From positions 32,130,001 through 32,194,000 of the forward strand of contig NC_092341.1 of NCBI RefSeq assembly GCF_046630445.1: 64,000 nt of DNA, in the 5' to 3' direction. This document shows, piece by piece, positions 1-13,197 of this stretch. How positions within the stretch are numbered: the stretch's first letter is position 1; each line of letters begins with the position of its first letter. Origin of the DNA: Rutidosis leptorrhynchoides (taxonomy: Eukaryota > Streptophyta > Magnoliopsida > Asterales > Asteraceae). Under the pieces are notes generated by a model, which did no database searches, had not been told where the DNA came from, and worked only from the letters and a program-made list of their open reading frames with translations. Position numbers and translations under genes: made by a program.

Positions 1-203
1 ACATCAAATAGTACCAAATCCAATTCCATGAGTGGTATCATCTCATCAAACTTCAAACCCACTCTACATGCTTCATGTGGTATCGTCACATCGAACTTTA
101 AGCCCACATATGAGGTATCGCCACATCGAACTTTAAGCCCTCATCAAGCATTACAATAGTAGTATGGCATCGTCAAAATTGAACTTTAAATCCATACATG
201 AGG
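1..203. repeat. Degenerate GGTATCGTCAC-type minisatellite, left part
   Basis: Irregular tandem copies of a unit containing GGTATCGTCACATCGAACTT, spaced roughly 30-70 bases apart, fill this stretch. The same unit resumes at 11288 after the gypsy element, so the element landed inside the repeat. No gene is visible. Confidence 0.65.
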
Positions 204-3107
204 TGTAACAACCCGACTTTTTTGACTTGCTTTTATGCCTTGGGTTTTTGCGAAACTGCGTATTTGTGCGTACTATGCTACTTTATACTCTGGAACCTTT
301 ATATACATGGTTTACTTTCATTTATATGTTAAAACATGCCTTAGAGTACGTAGGATACTTAACTTGATCACCGAAAGCCTTATTGACCGTTAGTATCACT
401 TGACGTTACGAACAAACTGCGTACTGCGTACACGTTTAACTTTTGTCGTAATCGGAATATTATGACTACGAAATCTTAATTATTATTTTATAATAATAAT
501 TACTTGGGTTTTTGGATGCTTAATTACGATTAATAATTTACTAGAACACACTAGTTAGTCTTGTTGGACTTTCTACCTTGTTGGACTTTAGCCCACCCTA
601 CACTAGTTAGTGGACTATTTAATTAGCCCAATTATAAGTAACTAGTAACCCATTAATAAGTAAGACAAATGCCCATTTATTAGAGAGAACATGCTAGCAT
701 TTATGTCAAGTATTATCCTTAATGTTGCATGGGATCCTAACATAAGCACCAACTTTAGACAACCATTAACCATAAAGCAAAAAGTTGTCCCCCTTGTTCC
801 CCCCATGTTCCCACGTTTTTGACACCACCACCACCTCCTCCCCATCTATAAATACAAGCCTTATTCCATCCATTTTACACTTGCTCTCATTTGCATTTCA
901 CACACACTTACTCTCTTATTTTCTCTCTACTCTTTCTCACTCTAAAATTTGTAAGTTTTTGATTTTTCTTCTTCTTCTTCTTCCCTTCTTAATCACGTGT
1001 TCATCATCATCATTTAAAGGAATCAAGCTTTTTAGCTTTTGATCTTGATTACATCTTGTAAATTCAAACATGGATTTTAATCCTTCAAGAACATGGAAGA
1101 TTCAAGCTTTCTAGCTTTGAATCTTCACCTACTTTATAGATCTACATCTTTTTAGCTTTAATCTTGTTATTTTGTTGTAAAGATTCAAATTTTTGTTTGT
1201 AATCTTCATGTAACTTAAAGATCCAAGCTTTATGCTTCAAGATCTTCAAGAACAACCAAGATGCAAGCTTTCTAGCTTGGAACTTCATATCTTTTGTTGG
1301 ATCTAAGTTTTCTAACTTATGATCTCATTATTTTGTTATAAAGATCAAAACTTGTGTTTTTGGTCTTCATATAACTTAAAGATCTAAGCTTTATGCTTCA
1401 AGTTCTTCAAGAACACTAAAGGTTCAAGCTTTATAGCTTTGTGACCTTATAACTTGTGTGAAAGGGATCCAAGCTCTCTAGCTTAGGGTTCCATCACTTC
1501 ATTTGATTTAGACTGTGTTAATACTTGTTTGATTGAAGTAAAGTTTGTAACTTTGTTTGTAAATAGGACTTGTATTTGTGTTAAGACTAAGGATATGATG
1601 TAACCTTGGTTCATCATCCATCTAAGACTCTTAAATGAGTTGTGTTCTTACTTGGTCTTAACATATTGTGTGTTGATGGTAGAATCTTGGTCAAGGTGAT
1701 GCTAACCCATCAATGAGTTGTACACTTGAAGCTACAAGCATCAAGGATGAGAACCATGATGAGCATCAAGCACCAAGAACCCCACCGGAGCACTTGTTTA
1801 CTATTTTTAGGGATCTGATCTGTAACCTGGGCTACTGGAAAGTCAATTTTCAGTTAGTTCGGTTCGATTAAATGATTTTCCGTTTAGGCCTCATCTTAAT
1901 CCGAGTTACCGTTTAGGATTTACGGCCCTCCGAAAGTCACTACGCCGTTGTAACGTTGTGCTGAAATTTCTGACCTACTCGCACTTAAATTGTCGCCATG
2001 ATCAAACGAAGATGAGTTAGGTTCTGAAAATTGGTCAGCGGTTAGGGGACTCATATAAGGAGCTAGAGCCACTAACTACGCGTCTTTTCGATTTACGTAG
2101 AGGTCGTAGCAGCTGACCGAAGTCAGCCTATTGTTTCGATCTCTATTCTTGTCAAACTTACTTAGCTTTTATGAAGATGATGATGATGACACTTAAACTT
2201 ATTTTATGCACTATTAGAACTTATAAGGACAACATACTGACCTAGTAACCTTTGATTTAGGTTGACGACCTTTCGGACCAACTTACTACTTGCATACTTT
2301 CATTACCGACTTTACCGCTTTTATCACTGTGAGTTATAGCTTCCCTTTTTACTTATACTACTTTTGGGACTGAGAATACATGCGCTTTTTACGTTTTACT
2401 TACTTGACACGAGTACTTAAACTTTTCATATGTGTGGGTTATATAACGGCATAAAGATTCCCCTTAGCACGGTAACGTTTAACTATTGATTTTTGAACCG
2501 GTAGACGCGAATATTAGATATGGATCCATAGGGTTTGACATCTCCACTCGGGCTAGTCGCGCTAGCATTTAACGGGTGTTCAATACTTCGAGGACATACG
2601 CACTCGCCAGGTGTACTTTCAGGGGGTGATATTTATATTTACGTTAAGTCTAGTTACCATGTGCCCACGGTTAAACATATACTTTTCTTACTACTTTGAA
2701 ACATTGAAATCTCGTGGTCAATCTTACGTTACTGTTACAACTTAAACTATAGCTCACCAACATTCGTGTTGACTTTTTAAGCATGCATTTCTCAGGTGCT
2801 TAGACGTTGTTGCTTCCGCTGTTAGACTTGCTGTCATGCTGTTATAGCTTTGCTGTTAAGGACCTGCTGTGTTAGATTTCCGCTGCATTACTTAGAGATG
2901 TCTCAATCATGAAACTTTTCTTTTGCATTCGTAGTCTATATTATTTTCAAATAATGACTTTGTAACGACCTTTGTGTCATGTTATCTTTTGTAAACGCTA
3001 TCTTTTTATGAATGCAAAACTGGTTTTCAAACAGCATGTAGTATTTGACCGTGTAAAGATCCTGTTGTTGACGAATCGTACACGATGGTTTTGTACGGAG
3101 CGTCACA
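204..3107 (+). repeat. 5' LTR of the first gypsy element
   Basis: This 2.9-kb LTR starts TGTAACAACCCGAC and ends at TCACA just before the primer-binding site. A TATA-like box lies near 845. Downstream of it, about 450 bases carry repeated short inverted motifs of the form AAGCTTTCTAGCTT. Confidence 0.88.
845..854 (+). promoter_or_regulatory. TATA-like box in the 5' LTR
   Basis: TCTATAAATA sits in a pyrimidine-rich context and is repeated at the equivalent place (9028-9037) in the 3' LTR. It is the best candidate core promoter for the element. This is inferred from sequence only. Confidence 0.5.
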
Positions 3108-3109
3108 TT

Positions 3110-3121
3110 TGGTATCAGAGC
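3110..3121 (+). other. Primer-binding site, first gypsy element
   Basis: TGGTATCAGAGC, complementary to the 3' end of initiator tRNA-Met, begins two bases after the 5' LTR. It fixes the element's orientation as plus. Confidence 0.85.
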
Positions 3122-6100
3122 ATTGGTTGTAGGGAATTAGGTTGCATTAGTGAGTCTAGACAAGGTCGAGTATGATTCACTAATAGGACTAATCTACAAC
3201 TTGCTTGTTTACCTATTTCTGCGGACCGCTGCATGCTACTATGTTATATTACTGCATGTTACTATTTACTACTACTGCATGCCACTGCTTACTTCTACTG
3301 CTGTATGAACTGCTGCATGCTACTGCTTACTCTTACTGCTATGTGAACTCGCTGTATGCTATTACTTATCCTCGCTACTGCATACTACTATCTGCTTTCG
3401 ATTGCATGTCACTTCTGTTTAGTACTGTTAATATTGCCATGCTATATACTACTGTAGACGATCTAGGTTGCTGTAGTGTCTGATTACGTGCTTGCTTCAT
3501 GCCTGCTATTCGCTGTACCGACTTGGAGAATTTACCTTTCCTAGTTTAGATGTTTTTCTGAACCCTTTTCCCACACGTCTAACCCTAAGGATTGGTATTG
3601 TAATCCACCTGTTACTATCGTTCCACCCTTCTGGAGATCGAAATGATTCTTCACGCAATCTAGGAGGAGTACCCCTCGGATTACACGCTCACTAAGGTTG
3701 ATCCTCGGAGGAGGAGATATGCGAGGACTTGTCGGAGTAACCGCACCCCGAGCTCACCCTAATTAGCCACGTACAACGTATGAACATTAGAAGAATGTTC
3801 TGTTTCTGCAAGATGACTCGTATCTCGTACACTTTCACGGCCGTCACTTATCTCTTTCATCTTTCACCGCTGCTCGAAGATCTAACGACACTTCTGGATT
3901 TAGGTCCCCAACACTCTTAGAAATTGGAGAAGTCGGGAGGACATCTCCTTTCACAAGGTCAGAGTACCTTCTACTGATGCTCAGCCATACCCAAAGACTT
4001 GGGAGTCGCCTCAATACATATCATATTACTACTTGCTACACGTACAACTCGACATGAGACCCAGATTGAATTTCTAGAAAGGAACCTAACGACGTTACCC
4101 GAACCCGAACATTTTGAAGAAATTTCGAGACATTTAGGCATTGATGCATGACCTACGGAACCTACGCACCCACACCGAGAAATCAAGAAATTAATTTCGT
4201 AGATTTTGTTTTGAGATAACATAGATAAAGCACCGTTAGACGAAATTGAGTAGAACTTGAGGTGATCACGTTACATTGACCATATGGAGTGATATTGGAA
4301 TGAACGTACGATTTAGTACAATATAATGACGCCAGGCCAGCGTGATTATATTGAAGTAAATCATGCAGAAGTCCCAATGTTATTACATGAGGAATATGAA
4401 GTGATTCAAGGAAAATTTTGGTAGGAACCACTTGAGTATACGCATTATGGTCTGTTAGAGGTAGGGAAAGAATAACCACGTAGCCCAGATATTGTACAAA
4501 TAGGACCTTGATTCAGATTGATAACCCGATAATATGTTATAGATATAGACACCCTGGACACTTAAGGGAACAGTTCTCAAATAGGAAAAACTTCGGACTT
4601 ACCTGCGGTAGAGCAATCATTACCTCAGTTATGGAGACTCGCATAGATCCTGATTTTTGTTAGGGTACGTTTCATCACGATGTTTTCTTTGTCTCGAAAT
4701 TGTTTAATACTAGAACGATAGAAACTTTATATCTAAGAACCTTAGTGTTATGACTAATAAGCCATTAACAACCATGAGAGTTAAGCATTCTATAGAACGA
4801 GCTAATGGTAAGCTGGCAGAGATAGAGGAATAATTTAAGGTAGTACCCTAAAATCAACAGGTGGGTCATTGGAGACGACCTCATGTCAACAAAATTTGGA
4901 AGTTTTATAGTAGTAGTTGGAAGGGATTAGTTACCTGCGCACAAGCAGATGTTATTTGAGAAGATTGATAAAAATTTTCACGGCAGTATAATAAGATTTG
5001 GTTGGAATGAACCTTAAGATTAACCTAATACTCATCAAGTTAGGAAGCTTGATGTAAAAGTTGGAATGAACTTTAGGGTTAACCTAATACTCATCGAGTT
5101 AGGAAGCTTTGATGAAATAGTTGGAATGGACTGGCTTTCAAGGATGAAAGCGAAAGTTATTTATAGCAAGAAGATTATTCGTATACCTCGCGAGAATGGT
5201 GAGCCAAAAGCCATCTGGATTACTTCAACAACCCGAGATCCCACAATGGAAATTGGAAGGGATGACGATGGATTTCATCCCGAAGCAACCGAAAACAATA
5301 GGCAGTTATGACACTATCGGGATTATCATTGACCGCCTCACCAAATCTGCTCACTTTCTAGCCATGAAAGGAAACCGATGTAATGGACAAACTTCAATAC
5401 ATAAAGGAAATTGTACCCCGTCACTTCATCGATTCAAATTCTATATTTAGGACTACCCAAGAATCTTATTTGATACTCATTCTTACGCAACTCTAAATCC
5501 TAACTTATTCTGAGAGATTCCTTGTTCGGTGATAATCACACCATCATCCTTCTTACTTTGATATTAGTTATACCAGTTCAAAATTTTCCGAATCAATGGG
5601 AGGTTAATTCTCATCCTCATACTCTCCCTTTCGTATCTCACTTATAAGCAACAACTTCACACTTAAGCATTTTTGGTCAAAGGACTTATGCCCTACTAAT
5701 AGTCATCAACCACATTTACAAGCAATAGTTTTCATTACCTCAAAAATCACCCGAAATTTTCAAAAATCTTTTACTCATGAAGCTTTTTCCAACTTGTAGC
5801 CTCTGAAATATGAAAATTTTGTTGCCGAAATTTTACACACACTATTTTACTGTGCGATCCTCTCAAAGTTTTATAAAAATAAATTTATTGTCATTCGTAC
5901 AAATTTTAGAAACCGTATATGTTAAAGTAAATAATTACTTATTTTTACGAGTACACATGAAATTTTACTTTCACTTTTACAAATCCATTCTTTTATTCAA
6001 AAGATATGTTACATAGAATAGTACATGTTGTACATAACCCTAGTTACTAAGAACTTCGTTTCTTTTCTTACATTGTCACCTTAAATGATTTCTATAAAAT

Positions 6101-8386
6101 TTTCGTTGCTTACTATATAAAATTTTTCGTTACTTATTCGTATCCAAATCATCATGAAGACCTTACAACCGGCGGAACCGAGAGATTCATGTGTGTGTAT
6201 GTGATGAAGGCACTTACTACCACGTCATGCAGACCTTCGGGCATCCACTAATACTTAAACCATTCAAAGTTATTACATTACCCCAGGGATCTCATTTACC
6301 ACACCCGTCGGAGCGATGCTCTTTCTTACATAACTCGAAGTCCTGACTTGTTCCAAGAGATTCTCATCTAGCGATACTAGCACCATCAGTATTCCGACTT
6401 TAATATTAGCCATAACCTATTTGGCGTTTTGCAAAGTCAAGAAGTGATTAACTTCTCATCCTCATGCTCTATCCTTCATACCTCACTTTTTTAGCAACGA
6501 CTTCGCACGTGAACATTTTGGGCCAAAGACTTAGGTCCTGATAATTATCAAAACTACATTTAATTCATTAGTTTTCATTACCTAGTAACATGTCAACCGA
6601 TGATTCAAAGATTTTTCACTCGATTTTTTCCAACTCGTAACCTCTGAAATACGAAGAAAAAAAAACTATGTTTATTAAAATTTTTACACGTTGCGTATTT
6701 GTGCGGTCCTCACAAGATTTATGGACAAATGAAAGAAATAAAGTTTTTCTGTCACTTATGCGATTTATAAAATCATATATGTATAAATTTACCCTTACTT
6801 ATTTTGGTTAGTACATACCAAGTTATACCTTCAAACTATTTAAAATCTCTCCTTTATCGAGTTATTTAACTTAAGTCAAATAGTTTTGTGCAAAATGGTA
6901 CACGTTGTACATACTTCTAAATTTTCTAGAAACTTCGTTCCGTTTATGTTGTCACATCAAACGTTTAAAGGTTTTTCATAACTTTCTCGGTTGATTTTAT
7001 TAAAGGTTTTCGTATTAGACTACACCATGTAGGGATCACACTTTTTCTCTCCCTCCGTTAGGAATGAAGCTTACTATTAAAATCTTTGTTAAAAACTCTT
7101 GAGCCACTTTGAGTGGCAGTCTTATAAAATTTGTTAGAAAATATTTGCACTCATAAAATGTTCCTCTTAAGGTTAGACTTGGCAAAAACGCGGGCCGATA
7201 AATCATTTTTCTGAGGTACACTCGGTGGTCACCCTATCGTAGGAAAGGCACTAGGCGAATTTCTACTCTCAATAATTCACGATTAATCGCAACACCCTCG
7301 TAAACATCATCTTTATGAATCAGTATATTGAGGTACAAGAAATCATTTTTGGAGATTTTTTTCACTTGGAGTAAACCATTCTTTAGGACCTAGAGTTCAC
7401 GTATCTTCTCATCCGCGCATCCCCTTAAGTATAAGGATATATTCAGATCAACTTGTTCGTTGTACGAAGAGTTCACTCTCGTTCAAAAATCACACCTTTC
7501 GTACGATTTTCTTTCGGAAATGTAATATTAGATACTTTAAGAATCTATGAATCTTGTTATCCTCTTGGAAGGGACTGCTTAAAACGTCTATAACACAGAT
7601 ACACATTCCTTCCTTCGTTGGTTGCAACTATAAGTTGTTCTAGTTAATGATAACCCTAACTTCAACATGTAACTGAATGGATAAAGTTACATTATGGAAC
7701 TGTGCTTTCTTTCCATCCAAGTATAAGTTCACCTGCAGTATGGTAAACTGGGCGATATCCTTCATTATTCGTTCAGACCGTCCTGAAGACACTATAAATA
7801 ATTATGGCTTGCATTGCATATAAATCCGATTAGTCACTTTCGGCTAAAATTTCAATTCATTTATTCAAATGAAACATTTCTTAAATATCGGGTTCTTTAT
7901 GCCTATGGTCTCCTTCCAAAATTAAGGGATTAGTACAAAATCCGTGGCTAACACTATCCAGACATCAAATCGCATGGATATGATCACCATGTTTTCCATT
8001 CTACCTGTCAGCTTGTATTGCGACATAACCGTTCAATGTTTTAGATGAGTTTGGTAACATTCATGATGCATTTTACGCATCCAGCTTACTGAAGATGCCT
8101 GTAGGGCTAAAAACATCATCTTTCCTTTTGTAGATATATATTCGGATGACATATTCGTATTAGCAAGAAACAAAATCAATTTGTTGATCTCTTAGGACAA
8201 GAGACTTAATTAATGTCATATACCTATTCTTACTTTTATACGCCCAAGTACCTTTCGAGGTAAATAACTCACTTCTGAGCCCACGAATCTCATGGAACCT
8301 TGATACGCTACTTCTTACTTAAATGCGGTACCATTTTTAGTCACTCCTCAAATTTTGGGACGAAATTTCCATTAACAGGTGGGTAA

Positions 8387-11287
8387 TGTAACGACCCGAC
8401 TTTTTCGACTTGCTTCTATGCCTTGTGTTTTTGCGAAACTGCGTATTTGTGCGTACTATGCTACTTTATACTCTGGAACCTTTATATACATGGTTTACTT
8501 TCATTTATATGTTAAAACGTGCCTTAGAGTACGTAGGATACTTAACTTGATCACCGGAAGCCTTATTGACCGTTAGTGTCACTTGACGTTACGAACAAAC
8601 TGCGTACTGCGTACACGTTTAACTTTTGTCGTAATCGGAATATTATGACTACGAAATCTTAATTATTATTTTATAATAATAATTACTTGGGTTTTTGGAT
8701 CCTTAATTACGATTAATAATTTACTAGAACACACTAGTTAGTCTTGTTGGACTTTCTACCTTGTTGAACTTTAGCCCACCCTACACTAGTTAGTGGACTA
8801 TTTAATTAGCCCAATTATAAGTAACTAGTGACCCATTAATAAGTAAGACAAATGCCCATTTATTAGAGAGAACATGCTAGCATTTATGTCAAGTATTATC
8901 CTTAATGTTGCATGGGATCCTAACATAAGCACCAGCTTTAGACAACCATTAACCATAAAGCAAAAAGTTGTCCCCCTTGTTCCCCCGATGTTCCCACATT
9001 TTTGACACCACCACCACCTCCTCCCCATCTATAAATACAAGCCTTATTCCATCAATTTTACACTTGCTCTCATTTGCATTTCACACACACTTACTCTCTT
9101 ATTTTCTCTCTAGTCTTTCTCACTCTAAAACTTGTAAGTTTTTAATTTTTTTTCTTCTTCTTCTTCCCTTCTTAATCACGTGTTCATCATCATCATTTAA
9201 AGGAATCAAGCTTTTTAGCTTTTGATCTTGATTACATTTTGTAGATTCAAACATGGATTTGAATCCTTCAAGAACATGGAAGATTCAAGCTTTCTAGCTT
9301 TGAATCTTCATCTACTTTATAGATCTACATCTTTTTAGCTTTAATCCTGTTATTTTGTTGTAAAGATTCAAACTTTTGTTTGTAATCTTCATGTAACTTA
9401 AAGATCCAAGCTTTATGCTTCAAGATATTCAAGAACAACCAAGATGCAAGCTTTCTAGCTTGGATCTTCATATCTTTTGTTGGATCTAAGTTTTCTAACT
9501 TATGATCTTATTATTTTGTTATAAAGATCAAAACTTGTGTTTATGGTCTTCATATAACTTAAAGATCTAAGCTTTATGCTTCAAGTTCTTCAAGAACACT
9601 AAAGGTTCAAGCTTTCTAGCTTTGTGACCTTATAACTTGTGTGAAAGGGATCCAAGCTCTCTAGCTTAGGGTTCCATCACTTCATTTGATTTATACTGTG
9701 TTAATACTTGTTTGATTGAAGTAAAATTTGTAACTTTGTTTGTAAATAGGACTTGTATTTGTGTTAAGACTAAGGATATGATGTAACCTTGGTACATCAT
9801 CCATCTAAGACTCTTAAATGAGTTGTGTTTTTACTTGGTCTTAACATATTTTGTGTTGATGGTAGAATCTTGGTCAAGGTGATGCTAACCCATTAATGAA
9901 TTGTACACTTGAAGCTACAAGCATCAAGGATGAGAACCATGATGAGCATCAAGCACCAAGAACCCCACCGAAGCACTTGTTTACTATTTTTCGGATCTGA
10001 TCAGTAACCTGGGCTACTGGAAAGTTAATTTTCAATTAGTTCGGTTCGAGTAGATGATTTTCCGTTTAGGCCTCGTCTTAATCCGAGTTACCGTTTAGGA
10101 TTTACGGCCCTCCGAAAGTCACTACGCCGTTGTAACGTTGTGCTGAAATTTCTGACCTACTCTCACTTAAACCGTCGCCACGGTCAAACGAAGACGAGTT
10201 AGGTTCTGAAAATTGGTCAGCGGTTAGGGGACTCATATAAGGAGCCATAGCCACTGACTACGCGTCTTTTCGATTTACATAGAGGTCATAGCAGCTGACC
10301 GAAGTCATCCTATTGTTTCGATCTCTATTCTTGTCAAACTTACTTAGCTTTTATGAAGATGATGATGATGACACTTAAACTTATTTTATGCACTATTAGA
10401 ACTTATAAGGACAACATACTGACCTAGTAACCTTTGATTTAGGTTGATGACCTTTCGGACCAACTTACTACTTGCATACTTTCATTACCGACTTTACCGC
10501 TTTTATCACTGTGAGTTATAGCTTCCCTTTTTACTTATACTATTTTTGGGACTAAGAATACATGCGCTTTTTACATTTTACTTACTTGACACGAGTACTT
10601 AAACTTTTCATATGTGTGGGTTATATAACGGCATAAAGATTCCCCTTAGCACGGTAACGTTTAACTATTGGTTTTTGAACCGGTAGACGCGAATATTAGA
10701 TATGGATTCATAGGGTTTGACATCCCCACTCGGGCTAGTCGCGCTAGCATTTAACGGGTGTTTAATACTTCGAGGACATACGCACTCGCCAGGTGTACTT
10801 TCAGGGGGTGATATTTATATTTACGTTAAGTCTAGTTACCATGTGCCCACGGCTAAACATATACTTTTCTTACTACTTTGAAACATTGAAATCTCGTGGT
10901 CAATCTTACGTTACTGTTACAACTTAAACTATAGCTCACCAACATTCGTATTGACTTTTTAAGCATGTATTTCTCAGGTGCTTAGACGTTGTTGCTTCCG
11001 CTGTTAGACTTGCTGTCATGCTGTTATAGCTTTGCTGTTAAGGACCTGCTGTGTTAGATTTCCGCTGCATTACTTAGAGATGTCTCAATCATGGAACTTT
11101 TCTTTTGCATTCGTAGTCTATATTATTTTCAATTAATGACTTTGTAACGACCTTTGTGTCAAGATCTTTTGTAAACGCTATCTTTTTATGAATGCAAAAC
11201 TGGTTTTCAAACAGCATGTAGTATTTGACCGTGTAAAGATCCTGTTGTTGACGAATCGTACACGATGGTTTTGTACGGAGCATCACA
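8387..11287 (+). repeat. 3' LTR of the first gypsy element
   Basis: Near-copy of 204-3107, ending ATCACA and followed by the target duplication TGAGG. The preceding bases include the AAATTTTGGGACGAAATTT stretch common just before the 3' LTR of plant gypsy elements of this group. Confidence 0.88.
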
Positions 11288-11420
11288 TGAGGTATCGTCA
11301 CTATCGAACTTAAACCCTCATCAAACAAACAATCATGATATGGCATCGTCAATATCAAACTTTAAATCCATACATTTGAGGTATCGTCACATCGAACTTA
11401 AACCCTCATCCCGCGCCCCG
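11288..11420. repeat. Degenerate GGTATCGTCAC-type minisatellite, right part
   Basis: Continuation of the repeat at 1-203, with further copies of GGTATCGTCACATCGAACTT. The first five bases are the target duplication of the gypsy element. Confidence 0.6.
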
Positions 11421-12430
11421 GTCCCAATGTGGCCCAAGAGAAGTGTATTCTACCGAATAACACATGCTACGTCGTACACAAGCAACCAAATTATATACAT
11501 AAACGTATAAATATTCCACTCACCTCGATTACTTGAAACGCTAATCCGCTTGAGCTTCCAATCAACCAAACGTGAATCACCTAAGAAATTCACAAACGAA
11601 TAAGCTAAACACTCTAATTTATGCCCAAAACACCTCAAGTGCAATTTCGACCCATTTGCACTTACCTCCATTTTGACTAGGTCAAACCTCGCCCCAAAAA
11701 CGCCCATAATCACAATTAACTAGTGATCATGTTCCAATACTACATTTTACTCAATGTTTCATCATCAAAACATTTACTCGTATCATTTTGACCCAAAACC
11801 TATTTTGACCAAACCTCAAGTCAAAACACTCATTTGAGTTCCATTTCCAACATAATCACTAATCCTATTGATTATACCTAATTCAAAGCCCTAAGCTTGG
11901 CCAATTAGTTTTCCAGCCCAAAACCCACCAACAACAACAACAATAACTAGCTTCGATAAACCCATTTGTGAACTAGATGGGTCTTTCAACAACAAACAAA
12001 TTCAAACCCTAATTATGAACAACAATCAAACTTATGAAAACTCGGAGTTAGAACTTACCAACACTACCACAACGTAGCCAAGAGCGAGATGAACAACCTT
12101 AACACTTGGGCTTTTGATCAATTCAAGCTCCTTCTTCACCAAATCTCCAAATCTCTCTCTAGAATCTCCCTCTCTCTCTAAGATGAAATGGGAGTGTTTG
12201 TGGATGTGAAATATGATCCAAAATTGGATCCCAAACTGATAATATGGCTACACATCCGGCCTCAAGTGAAAAGACCAATATGCCCTTCATTTAACTCAAA
12301 ATAGCAAAAAGCAGAATTCTGTTGCAGGATAGGTGCGTGGCGCGCACCACTGCCTGTGCGCGGCACGCACAAGCTCAAACACAGTCTGTCAGTTTCAGTT
12401 CAATTCAGTTTGATTATGAAACGTTTATGT
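11421..12430 (-). mobile_element. Probable gypsy LTR fragment
   Basis: No gene is visible. The minus-strand text has the composition of LTR sequence. Near 12331-12370 it contains a GC-rich inverted pair (GTGCGTGGCGCGCAC and GTGCGCGGCACGCAC) of the kind seen in LTRs. The right edge appears to truncate the broken gene that follows. I could not find both ends or a target duplication. Confidence 0.35.
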
Positions 12431-12456
12431 ACACCTGTACACTTGGGTTTAGGGTC

Positions 12457-13197
12457 TTACACTCGCTTTGTTTGGTCCTTATACCACGAACGAGCTGTTG
12501 TCATGATGTGAGAGTCTGATTGACCACTTGGCCATTTTCTCTTGAAATCGTCATAAATAGTGCAAAAAAATTTAACTTCCTTTTGAAGTTTAGACCATTT
12601 GCCACTTATTTGGTTCGAGCTGTGTTTTCTATCGACACATTTGTTGAAATTTTCTTGCACATGTTTCCCAAAAGATTGGCTTGTTTGCGAATTGCTGATG
12701 ATCGAGTTTTGGGTAGCATCAACGCAACGTTCGGCTAAGAACTTTTCTTCACATGCAGATCACGACACGTGAGTTATCCCTTTTTTATACTAGTCTCAGC
12801 TACCTTTTCTTTTCTTTTAACTTTTTTGTTGAATTTTCAGTTTGAAGTTGTGTTTCGGGTATGACGTCAACATCGGTTTCGGGTTACTATTTGGATCAAC
12901 ATATTGCGTTTCGTTAAGTGGTCGTTGTGAATAATACGTTTGTGGAAATGGTGGTTGCTGAAATGGTGTTTGTTGGTTGTAAGGGTTGTGTGGATAATAT
13001 CGTTGTTGAATTGGTGGTCCTTGTGTGTAGTATTGTTGATGGAATGATGTTTAATTAGCGAGTGACGAACTACTTCTTTGACGCCCTTAACGCCCGGAAG
13101 AAGAATTAGCGGGTGAAATTTGAATCGGGTTATTGATTAAAAAGTTCAAAAAATCTTGACGATGTGACAAATTAGATTGTGTAGGTTGTTTAGACAT
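12457..13197 (-). pseudogene. Broken Myb/SANT-like gene, PIF/Harbinger ORF1-type
   Basis: The minus strand encodes two blocks of a family usually annotated as Myb/SANT-like or 'glutathione S-transferase T3-like' proteins. These are relatives of the DNA-binding ORF1 of PIF/Harbinger transposons. The first block starts at an ATG at 13197 (MSKQPTQSNLSHRQ), and the N-terminal region is rich in Gln, Pro and Tyr. Its frame contains stop codons, one after SANSSSGR and one after SSSSLAN. The second block (about 12748-12457) reads EEKFLAERCVDATQNS through QISGKWSKLQKEV to TTARSWYKDQTKRV and then stops, covering the SANT-like region. The usual C-terminal NAM-associated part is missing, probably because of the neighbouring repeat. 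No transposase partner lies nearby. The family assignment is from memory. Confidence 0.6.

Larger units (their letters stand above)
204..11287 (+). mobile_element. Ty3/gypsy LTR retrotransposon, Tekay-like, decayed interior
   Basis: Two long direct repeats (204-3107 and 8387-11287) begin TGTAAC and end TCACA. They are flanked by the 5-bp target duplication TGAGG (199-203 and 11288-11292). A TGGTATCAGAGC primer-binding site follows the first LTR at 3110, and a purine-rich tract (AGGTGGGTAA) precedes the second. Between them, only traces of an aspartic protease (around 5066-5200) directly followed by integrase-like sequence (around 5200-5370) are recognisable. The interior also holds a diverged direct duplication (about 5450-6110 and 6310-7010). 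The element is structurally complete at its ends but its coding part is a fossil with many breaks. The LTRs differ at only a few positions per hundred, so this copy is fairly recent. The Tekay assignment rests on LTR length and primer site, and is tentative. Confidence 0.88.

Noticed and set aside
785-1042. 85-residue hydrophobic protein in the first LTR (also 8968-9225)
   Set aside because: It starts upstream of and overlaps the TATA box, and is repeated only because the LTR is; it has no domain.
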